Source: Deltaproteobacteria bacterium (GTDB taxonomy: Bacteria > Desulfobacterota > Desulfarculia > Adiutricales > Adiutricaceae). Taken from it: a DNA stretch of 43,041 nucleotides. Where the stretch lies: the NCBI GenBank assembly GCA_031278475.1, contig JAITKK010000190.1, positions 1-43,041 of the forward strand. Reading direction: 5' to 3'. This document shows, piece by piece, positions 34,386 through 43,041 of the stretch (position 1 is its first letter; each line of letters begins with the position of its first letter). Both the position numbers and the translations under genes were made by a program. The notes beneath the pieces were generated by a model. That model made no database searches. It was given only the letters and a program-made list of their open reading frames with translations, and was not told the origin of the DNA.

Positions 34386-34787
34386 TTATTCCGAGACCAC
34401 CACCCTCTTGCCCACCAGGCTCAGGATGCCCAAGGCAACGAGCACCACGACCACCACGCCGATGACTATGCCCGCGGCGCTGCCGCCGGGCGCGAGGGTC
34501 TTGTCAAGCTCGCCGGCGAGCTGGCTGATCTCTTCCTGGCTGAGCTGGGACAGGCGGTCGTTGATTTCCTCCTGGCTGAAGCCCAGGTTGCGAAGCGTCT
34601 CCTGGACCTTCTTGTTCTCAAGGTGGGCCCGGATGCTGTCCAGGTCCGAGTACCCGTGGTCCCCCGGGCCCATGGTGGGCGCGAAGCCGGCGAACGCCAA
34701 CCTTGGGCTCAGGCCCAGGACCAGGCTCAAGGCCAGCATGAGCATGGCTACCCGCCGGCCGAGTCTTGTTTTGAGCAGGTCTCTCAT
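34386..34787 (-). CDS. PA2779-like (DUF6627-type) small membrane protein
   Basis: A 133-aa protein with an N-terminal signal or anchor helix (about 12-33, RVAMLMLALSLVLGLSPRLAFA). A periplasmic helical segment follows, LDSIRAHLENKKVQETLRNL and GFSQEEINDRLSQLSQEEIS, then a Gly/Ala linker and a C-terminal membrane helix (AAGIVIGVVVVVLVALGILSL). This matches the plan of the PA2779 family of unknown function. GAGGGAG lies five bases before ATG. It has its own terminator and a hairpin just upstream (34838-34859). Role unknown; a small envelope protein is all that can be inferred. Confidence 0.8.
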   Translation of the reverse strand: MRDLLKTRLGRRVAMLMLALSLVLGLSPRLAFAGFAPTMGPGDHGYSDLDSIRAHLENKKVQETLRNLGFSQEEINDRLSQLSQEEISQLAGELDKTLAPGGSAAGIVIGVVVVVLVALGILSLVGKRVVVSE

Positions 34788-34951
34788 AATAGCTCCCTCT
34801 TTCTTTGTCCGCTGGTGCTTTGCGGATTATGTTTTATCGTCCGGGCTTAGGCCCGGACGGCGGGTCCCTTCGGATCCTTGGATGGCCGGAAGGCCTTTTT
34901 CGCCCCCGCGCGCCCCTTTAGTGGGCTGTGGCGCGTGTCCGTCGCGTACTC

Positions 34952-35015
34952 GCGCGGAGGTTATCCGCGCCCCATGCCTTTGGCATCCGGTCATGCCGCG
35001 CCGAAGCCGCGGCAT
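34952..35015. repeat. Cluster of three adjacent hairpins
   Basis: GCGCGGA/TCCGCGC (34952-34970), ATGCC/GGCAT (34974-34986) and ATGCCGCG/CGCGGCAT (34993-35015) occur within 64 bases. The set could be a structured RNA element or chance in GC-rich DNA. Confidence 0.5.
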
Positions 35016-35606
35016 CCCTTCAGGATTTGTGGTTATCACCTTGAGAAAGCAGGTGTTTTTTTGGAAAGGCCGGGGCTTGTGTCAAAAACGTTTTTATTAG
35101 GATCATGCAAAAAGGCGAGTCACCAAAAAAGCCGCGATTCAGGTCTTGGCTGTTTTGTTACTTATGGGAACCGGATATTTCGGCATCCTGCGACTTTGGT
35201 TCCCAAATCTTCCGCAAGCCCTTTGACCATACGTCCAAAAAAGACGTATCGCCAAAACAGAAGGCCCGCGCAAACCAGAACAAATGTCCAAAATACTAAC
35301 AAGGATTATCAAGCGCTATAATTACGCTTATTACATAACAAAGATCAATAAAGTCATCAAGAACCAGATGATGCGGCAAACTAAAGTTTGTATATGCTAA
35401 GTATTAACCAGTAAGTCTAATAAGGACTTTAAAAGTTGAAAAATCTGCTATGAATCTACCCAAAAAGGCAAACACTTTCAAGTAGTTATACCCTTAATTA
35501 TTTTAAAATACAAGTTTTTTATATGCTATTGGGCATATTTTTTCCTAACAGTGTAAGTTTTTTGTGTTGAATGTTCAATACCAATATATTGTGTATAAAA
35601 ATTAAA

Positions 35607-35692
35607 AGTACCCAAAAATTAATGCGACATTAATCTCTCGATCAGCATTAATGTTGCGCAATGGCGCGCATTAAAAATTTTTGGGTGGGTAC
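35607..35692. repeat. Long imperfect palindrome with AGTACCC ends
   Basis: The outer ends AGTACCC and GGGTACT, then AAAAATT with AATTTTT, GCGC-flanked AATGCG with CGCATT, and the inner ACATTAAT with ATTAATGT form a nested imperfect inverted repeat over 86 bases. It sits in AT-rich gene-free DNA. The layout resembles a tiny non-autonomous element or a large operator. No clear target-site duplication is visible. Confidence 0.6.
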
Positions 35693-36037
35693 TTTGTTTA
35701 GTGTGTGAGATTAGGCTTCAGTTGTTTCTTAGGCAAGGCTTTCCCGGTTCCTAAAATCGTCATTTAAGCACTTTCATAATTGCCACTATAGGCCGATAAT
35801 GCAGAAATTGCCTTTCCGGGAAGCCCAGAAAAACGAGCGATATTTAGTTTGTATTATCGTGTATTATAATGAAATAGGCGTTATTGGACGGAATGAGGGG
35901 GTAATTTCATAGGTGATCCGGGGATAGGAGGAAAAACGGGGTAGATAGCGCCAAAATCGGCCATCTTAGGAGGGAAAATGGGGGGTGATAATGAGGAAAT
36001 GGGGGGTGATATGAAATGGGGCCAGGGCGGCGGGCTG

Positions 36038-36067
36038 AAAAAACGCCCCGGGGGTCCCCCGGGGCGT
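36038..36067 (-). terminator. gyrB terminator
   Basis: CGCCCCGGGGG (36044-36054) pairs with CCCCCGGGGCG (36056-36066), and the minus strand continues into six Ts (36043-36038). It lies 112 bases after the gyrB stop and is the first strong T-tailed hairpin. Confidence 0.88.
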
Positions 36068-36178
36068 CGGATTGACGGGCGCCAAAGGCATCCGGGCCCC
36101 CGCCCCGATGATGCCCTGGGCCCCATGGGTGGTGGGAGGATGCCCGGCCGATAGGCCTGTCCGCGCCTGGGCCGCCTT

Positions 36179-38726
<2,548 letters not shown>

Positions 38727-38793
38727 TCCTGGTTATCAAAGGGAATGTCCTTGGCGCGGCTTGCGGCGCCATGGGTCATGAGGGCCTTTCCGC

Positions 38794-39924
38794 TCACTCT
38801 TCCTCGGCCGGGGCCATGATGGTGAGGATGCCGAGATAGCCCGGATCCTGGTCGCCCGAGAGCACCGCCGGGCGCTTGTTGTCTATTATGTTTATCCTCA
38901 GTTCCTTGCTCTTCATGGTGGAGATGGCGTCCAGGAGGTGCCTGGGGTCGAAGCCGAAGCTAAGCTCCGGGCCGCTGTGGCTCACGGTCAGGCTCTCCTC
39001 GGACTCGCCCACCTTGGAGTTCTTGCCGGACAACGTGAGGGAGTCCTCGCCTATGCGGAGGTAGACCACCCGGACCTTGTCGTCGAAGATCTTGCTGACC
39101 CTCTTGAGGGAGTCGCTGAAGTCCTCCCGCTTCACGACTATGGGGTGCCCCGCCTCGTCCGGGATCAGGACGTGGTAGTTGGGGAACTTGCCGTTGAGGA
39201 GCCGCATCACAAGCAGGGTGTTGCCGGTCCTGGCCACCAGGTTTTTGGCGTCGACGCCCAGGGAGACCGCAAGGGAGTCCTCGGCCAGGGACTTGAGCTC
39301 GGAAAGGCCCTTGCGGGAGACCAGCACGCCCTCGTCCAGGAGCAGGCCCCCAAGGTTTTCCTCGGCAAGGGTCGCGATGTTCAGGCGGCTGTTGTCCGTG
39401 GACACCAGCTTCAGGGCCTCGTGGTCGCCGACCTGTTCCTTGACCCAGAAGATGCCGGCCAGGTTGTAGTTGGTGTTGCCCCCGGCAACCGAGTAAATCG
39501 TCTTGTTTATGGAGTCCACCAGGGCCGCCCCGGGGAACTCGGTGAAGGTGACCGCCCCGGTGTCCATGGTCTTGGGGAACTCGGTGGGGGAGATGCCAAG
39601 CAGGTCGGAGTGATAGTAGTCGGTCTTGACCCTGAGCACCAGGTTCTCCCGTTCCTCCAGGGTGAGGGTGGCCCCCTTGAGGGAACCTATTATGTCGGCG
39701 AAGGGCTTGGCCGGGACCGTTATGGCCCCCTCCTCCAGGACGTCGGCCTCTATGGAGCACTGGAAGGTCACCTCCAGGTCGGAGGCCGTCAAGGTGAGCA
39801 GACCCCCCGAGGCCTCGATCAGCACGTTGGACAGAATCGGCATGGAAGTGAACTTGCCGGCGATGGACGTGATGTGGGTGAGGTCCTTTTGCAGCTCTTT
39901 TATGTTCGCCATGGCTTTAAGCAT
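38794..39924 (-). CDS. dnaN: DNA polymerase III beta sliding clamp
   Basis: A 376-aa clamp made of three repeated folds. It begins with an N-terminal MLKAMANIKELQKDLTHITS and has the first-domain block PILSNVLIEASGGLLTLTAS. The second has LVSTDNSRLNIA and the third NGKFPNYHVLIPDE. It ends PGYLGILTIMAPAEEE, close to the usual motif (YVVMPMRL) but divergent, with an acidic tail in place of the common M-R-L end. The clamp tethers polymerase III to DNA. AGAGGGA lies before ATG 39924. dnaA and recF, often neighbours, are absent here. Confidence 0.96.
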   Translation of the reverse strand: MLKAMANIKELQKDLTHITSIAGKFTSMPILSNVLIEASGGLLTLTASDLEVTFQCSIEADVLEEGAITVPAKPFADIIGSLKGATLTLEERENLVLRVKTDYYHSDLLGISPTEFPKTMDTGAVTFTEFPGAALVDSINKTIYSVAGGNTNYNLAGIFWVKEQVGDHEALKLVSTDNSRLNIATLAEENLGGLLLDEGVLVSRKGLSELKSLAEDSLAVSLGVDAKNLVARTGNTLLVMRLLNGKFPNYHVLIPDEAGHPIVVKREDFSDSLKRVSKIFDDKVRVVYLRIGEDSLTLSGKNSKVGESEESLTVSHSGPELSFGFDPRHLLDAISTMKSKELRINIIDNKRPAVLSGDQDPGYLGILTIMAPAEEE

Positions 39925-40459
39925 GATGGTCCCTCTGGAAGTTAAGGATTTTGGGGCAGCCAGGCGGGGATGGCCAACAAGGGCCCGCCGGGCTCCCGTC
40001 TATTGGCTCTCGTTCTGCATCTCGCCTAAGGCAATGGGCTAATATACCACATTTTGGCGTGTCGGGCAAAAGAATAAATGTCGCGAATGGCGGGCCGGGG
40101 GCAGGGTAAGTGCGGATTTCTTTATTGACAATGATATTGATAATAATATATAAAATAAGTATAAATTAGAATAAAAGAAATAAATATAATAAAAGCTTGT
40201 CGAGGGCTTGCTTTTGCGGGTGCCAGATTGCCAAATCTTAGCGTACGTACTTCCCAGCCGGGCGCGTACGCCCTTTCGCGAGGCGGCTGCCAACATAGGC
40301 CTTAACCATAAAGGGAGCGTATAAGCATCCAGCTTTCGGATATTACCGTGTCTATCGCAGCGGTTCAAACAGCCATGCCTTCAAATCCTCCGCTTCCGGC
40401 CCCTGTCATTTGAAACCGCGGCTTTCCCCTGATTATTTCCGCCCAGGCCGTGACCCGGT
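39925..40459. other. AT-rich spacer upstream of dnaN
   Basis: No gene is supported in 535 bases. Bases 40110-40200 are very AT-rich. A plus-strand TTGACA (40125-40130) with TATAAA 18 bases on points away from dnaN into a region with no gene. An inverted repeat GCGTACG...CGTACGC lies about 40240-40270. I saw no TTATCCACA-type DnaA boxes, so this is not called an origin. Confidence 0.55.
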
Positions 40460-41935
40460 TTAGCCCACAAGGGTAATGGAAGATGTGGTGACCTTTTCCA
40501 GAAAGGCATAATCATGCTCGCAGACAACGAGGGTGATTTTAGACCTCGCAAGAAGATTTTCTATTTCCATCCTGCTTATGACATCCACGTTGGAGAGGGG
40601 CTCATCCCAAAGGTAAAGGTGCGCCTCCGTCAAAATGCTTGCGGCGAGGTACGCCTTTTTCCTTTGGCCTAGGCTTAATGAGGCCAAGTCGGAGTTAAGC
40701 TCCTCTCTCGCAAAGCCCAGAAGCCTCAACAGACTCTTGAAGCGTCCCTCGTCAAGGCCCCTTTCGATTGCCATCTCCCTTAGCTTTACGCTACCCGCAT
40801 CGGGATTTTGCGGGACGTAGGAGATTTTGGCCCTCGGCGAGATTCTTAATTCCCCCTTGTTAATCCTTCCCTCGCCAATAAGAAGCTTGATAAAAAGCGA
40901 CTTTCCCGAGCCGTTGGGCCCCTTGAGGGCCAATCTGTCCCCTAGGTTTATCGTAAAGGAGAGGTCCGTCAAGACCGATTTCCCATCGTAGCCTGCGCTA
41001 AGCCCCGTTGCCCTTGCGATCACGCCCCCTTCGAAGGGTAACGGTTTTAGGATAAGCTCGGAGGTTTTCTTTTCGCTCTTTACGATCGTAGCTCTTTCCT
41101 CAACCGCTTTTTCTCTTCTTCTTGTGATGTTTTTGCTTTTTTTCTGCATCTTGGAGGCTTTGTGGCCAATATAGCCTCTGTCCACGGGACCCTTGCCGAA
41201 CTTTCCTTTTTCCGCCGATTTGGCCCAGTCCGAGCTTTTTTGCGCGGCCTCCTCGAGCCTTTTTATGTCTTTTTTGAGCTTAAGGTTGTCAAGTTCCCGC
41301 CTTTTTTCCTCCCTTTGCCTATTTTCCCACCATACGCTGAAATTGCCGCGGCTTAGCTCCGGCCCCTCCGGGTTCAGGGCGATGATGTGATCGACCGCCC
41401 CGTCCAAAAGCTCCCTGTCGTGGGAGACAAGGATGAAGCCCTTTTTAAGGGAGAGGTACCTGGCAACTACTATCCTTCCGTCCCTGTCCAGGTTGCGGAC
41501 GGGTTCGTCTATGAGGGGAAAGGCCTCGTCTTCGGAAAAGAGGATGGACAAGAGCGCTTTTACCCTCTCCCCGCCAGAAAGGTCCCCGATGGGCCTTTTT
41601 AGGCTATTTTCGGAAAGTTTTAAAAAGCCTGCCTCGCGTTTGAGTTTCCACTCGTCAGGCTCTTTGCCAGGCCTTAGCGCCATGGTGAGCTCCAAGGCGT
41701 TTAGCCCATCGTCTGTTATTTCGGGAGGGAAATATTGCAAAGGGAAGGGTACCGTAATAGTGCCCTTATGTTCCAATGACCCTTCCAGAAGACGAAGCAA
41801 GGTTGTCTTGCCACTGCCGTTACGGCCGACGACCCCCAGGTTCCAAGAGGTGTCGATATTCAAGGATACTGAAGAGAAAAGAGGATCCCCGCCCGGATAG
41901 TTGAAGCCAAGATCCTTTATTATTATGGTTGACAT
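40460..41935 (-). CDS. ABC-F ATPase, Lsa/Vga-type ribosomal protection protein
   Basis: A 491-aa soluble protein with two ABC domains and no membrane segments. NBD1 has Walker A GRNGSGKT (37-44), signature LSGGE (119-123) and DEPVRNLD (143-150, normally DEPTNHLD). A charged linker (about 205-290, many Lys/Arg/Glu) carries the arm that enters the ribosome. NBD2 has GPNGSGKS (339-346), LSLGQ (420-424) and LWDEPLSNVD. The opening IIIKDLGFNYPGGDPLFSSV with NAFPLIDEP-like spacing and a GYIGHKASKMQKKSKNI segment closely resembles Lsa/Vga antibiotic-resistance ABC-F proteins of Firmicutes. It likely displaces lincosamide, streptogramin A or pleuromutilin drugs from ribosomes; the spectrum is unknown. 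Codon use is more A/T-ending than neighbours, suggesting transfer. AGGGATGATC precedes the ATG. Confidence 0.87.
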   Translation of the reverse strand: MSTIIIKDLGFNYPGGDPLFSSVSLNIDTSWNLGVVGRNGSGKTTLLRLLEGSLEHKGTITVPFPLQYFPPEITDDGLNALELTMALRPGKEPDEWKLKREAGFLKLSENSLKRPIGDLSGGERVKALLSILFSEDEAFPLIDEPVRNLDRDGRIVVARYLSLKKGFILVSHDRELLDGAVDHIIALNPEGPELSRGNFSVWWENRQREEKRRELDNLKLKKDIKRLEEAAQKSSDWAKSAEKGKFGKGPVDRGYIGHKASKMQKKSKNITRRREKAVEERATIVKSEKKTSELILKPLPFEGGVIARATGLSAGYDGKSVLTDLSFTINLGDRLALKGPNGSGKSLFIKLLIGEGRINKGELRISPRAKISYVPQNPDAGSVKLREMAIERGLDEGRFKSLLRLLGFAREELNSDLASLSLGQRKKAYLAASILTEAHLYLWDEPLSNVDVISRMEIENLLARSKITLVVCEHDYAFLEKVTTSSITLVG

Positions 41936-41952
41936 GACGGATCATCCCTAAG

Positions 41953-41969
41953 AAGCCCGCAACGGGCTT
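41953..41969 (-). promoter_or_regulatory. Small hairpin in ABC-F leader
   Basis: On the minus strand AAGCCCG and CGGGCTT form a 7-bp stem over TTG, ending 18 bases before the ABC-F start. It could sequester or expose the ribosome-binding region, or be the remnant of an attenuator. Confidence 0.5.
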
Positions 41970-42013
41970 AGTATGAAACAAAGCCAAAGCGATCACCCGA
42001 ACTTTTATCAACC

Positions 42014-42025
42014 TTATCTCTTCAT
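42014..42025 (-). CDS. Possible three-codon leader ORF (MKR) for ABC-F gene
   Basis: ATG AAG AGA TAA, preceded by a very good AAGGGGG site five bases upstream, lies 78 bases before the ABC-F start. Many ABC-F and Erm resistance genes are induced by ribosome stalling on short leader ORFs. The strong site in front of so short an ORF, plus the hairpin downstream, fits that model. There is no direct proof that it is translated. Confidence 0.4.
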   Translation of the reverse strand: MKR

Positions 42026-42444
42026 GTTAACCCCCTTGTCATACAAGATATTTTGAGGTATGAATCACAGAAGTCCTTGCTTTGATTCAAAATAAGTCAT
42101 GATATCCAAAAAATGGCGTTATAGCGTATACGATGGGGTATTATTTTCCGGGATAGCCAAGTGCGGGCGGCTATCAAAATCGTTTTTGCGCGCCAATCCA
42201 ATCATTGGGGAATTTAGTTGGGAGTGAAAAACGGGATTATCTTTGGCAAGTTTATTTGCCTGTTCCTGGGCATTCAAGGTTTTCGCTAACAATAATAAAC
42301 TACCATAAACCACAATATACTACAATAAACTGGAATGAATTGCAACAGTCAGCAACAAAGCCCCAACAAAGCAGGAGGGCATATAACCGCATAAAGGGAT
42401 GTCTTTGCCCTTGACAGGGTGAATGGGCAAATGCCAGTGGGCTC
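42026..42444. other. Spacer upstream of ABC-F gene
   Basis: About 420 AT-rich bases without a supported gene. A loose repeat of ACAATAAACT-like strings lies at 42290-42335. The ABC-F promoter should be here. Confidence 0.5.
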
Positions 42445-43041
42445 CTAGGAAAGGGCGAGATATCCAGACATAAGGGATGCGACAATCCGGCTCTCTTCAA
42501 TGTCCTTTGCGGGCAAACCGTAGAGGCGCATCACGGCATGGTCATTGTCACGGTGCGCCCTTTGTAGCCCCTCGGGCATGGTGAGCGGGTCGTAGAGGGC
42601 GGAAAAGGTCTCTCCCTTGTACTTCGAGCGAGCGTCCAGTATGGCGTTGGCTGTCCGCTCGATTGCGGATTTTTGGGCTTCCGTTGCCTTTGGCCAAGGG
42701 AAGTTGTTGTAGACAATGACCGCGGAATAACGGTAGTCGCTCTTGAGCCTTCCGCAAACGGCCCTGACCCAGGCCATGTGGACGTTCGAGGTCAGCACCC
42801 CGAAATGATACAGTGTTGCGCCTTCCACCACCTTCAGGAGGTTGCTGGCCATTACCTTGGGCGGAAGGAAGGCAATGGGAATGTAGGCCCTCCGCTCGGA
42901 TGACACCTCGGGTATCGCGAGATAGGCCGAATCCGGGAGCCTCATGTTATGGAAGGAGAGAGGGAACTCCGCGAGTTTTCTGGTGGCAGGGTTCTTGCTC
43001 GCCAAGCGGAAGTCACGGACCCTCCTTATGCGCTTGAGGCA
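42445..43041 (-). CDS. MmeI-like class I SAM-dependent DNA methyltransferase, C-terminal part
   Basis: The frame is open to the window edge, so this is the last 198 codons of a larger gene beginning beyond 43041. The blocks YIPIAFLPPKVMASN, LYHFGVLTSNVHMAWVRAVC, GRLKSDYRYSAVIVYNNFPW and ALYDPLTMPEGLQRAHRDND match the target-recognition and C-terminal region of MmeI-like type IIL/IIG restriction-modification proteins. In these, one chain may carry methyltransferase and nuclease activity. Catalytic motifs (SAM site, NPPY) are not in the window, so activity and completeness cannot be judged. An internal TTG at 43005 is not the true start. Confidence 0.85.
   Translation of the reverse strand, partial: CLKRIRRVRDFRLASKNPATRKLAEFPLSFHNMRLPDSAYLAIPEVSSERRAYIPIAFLPPKVMASNLLKVVEGATLYHFGVLTSNVHMAWVRAVCGRLKSDYRYSAVIVYNNFPWPKATEAQKSAIERTANAILDARSKYKGETFSALYDPLTMPEGLQRAHRDNDHAVMRLYGLPAKDIEESRIVASLMSGYLALS

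Larger units (their letters stand above)
34788..36037. other. Gene-free region with several inverted repeats
   Basis: No supported gene in 1.25 kb. It includes a 9-bp hairpin at 34838-34859 (CGTCCGGGC, TTAG, GCCCGGACG), three adjacent hairpins at 34952-35015, an AT-rich part (35300-35700) and a long imperfect palindrome at 35607-35692. Frames read here lack ribosome-binding sites and family resemblance. Confidence 0.6.

Noticed and set aside
34827-35039. 70-aa minus-strand basic protein before the PA2779-like gene
   Set aside because: It lies over a cluster of hairpins and has no family resemblance; a structured non-coding region explains it better.
35881-36126. Pro-rich 81-aa minus-strand protein downstream of gyrB
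   Set aside because: It runs through the gyrB terminator hairpin, is low complexity and has no ribosome-binding site.
40039-40459. Chromosomal replication origin next to dnaN
   Set aside because: The AT-rich stretch is suggestive, but I found no TTATCCACA-type DnaA boxes and dnaA is not adjacent.
41820-42011. 63-aa TTG-started frame overlapping the ABC-F start as leader peptide
   Set aside because: It overlaps the ABC-F gene out of frame and starts with TTG; the three-codon ORF at 42014-42025 has a much better ribosome-binding site.
42119-42313. 64-aa minus-strand frame upstream of the ABC-F gene
   Set aside because: AT-rich, no ribosome-binding site seen and no similarity recognised.

Overview
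The window looks like chromosomal DNA from a Gram-negative, diderm bacterium. The support is a TonB-dependent receptor of the BtuB type, periplasmic binding-protein transport, a NifA-like regulator, TatA and an E. coli-sized GyrB. Coding regions are GC-rich and use AGG (Arg) and ATA (Ile) often. Between them lie unusually long, AT-rich, gene-free stretches. My best guess is a Desulfobacterota (former Deltaproteobacteria) lineage with low coding density, possibly host-associated. This is inference; no rRNA or marker phylogeny was available.

Region 1 (1-4.1 kb) is a zinc-uptake island: the His-rich C-terminus of a ZrgA-type protein, an ABC ATPase, an FtsX/MacB-type permease, a DUF3299 periplasmic protein and a Zur-like Fur repressor. 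Two perfect GC hairpins separate the ATPase from the permease.

Region 2 (4.1-8.9 kb) starts with a spacer holding two arrays of 10-bp repeats. Next come a NifA-like regulator that has lost the sigma54-contact loop and a Walker A glycine, and an FMN-binding oxidase-like gene translationally coupled to it. About 1.9 kb of gene-free DNA with tandem repeats follows.

Region 3 (8.9-11.3 kb) holds one unusual gene encoding a 453-aa protein built from six tandem ~60-aa helix-turn-helix-like modules. It sits alone between AT-rich deserts and is my leading candidate for something undescribed.

Region 4 (11.3-17.4 kb) is a vitamin B12 uptake locus: a cobalamin riboswitch with its terminator, then btuB, btuF, btuC and btuD.

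Region 5 (17.4-24.2 kb) has a secreted carboxylesterase, an NCS2 purine/pyrimidine permease, an octamer minisatellite, a tandemly duplicated small-gene unit (two paralogous ~107-aa proteins with conserved promoters) and an initiator tRNA.

Region 6 (24.4-34.8 kb) contains cobQ-cgeB, tatA, rpoZ, an HU gene, a PflX-type radical SAM gene, a DinG-type helicase and a small PA2779-like membrane protein. Region 7 (36-40 kb) is dnaN-gyrB.

Region 8 (40.4 kb to the end) has an Lsa/Vga-type ABC-F ribosome-protection gene of different base composition, preceded by a possible three-codon leader ORF, and the C-terminal part of an MmeI-like DNA methyltransferase cut by the window edge.
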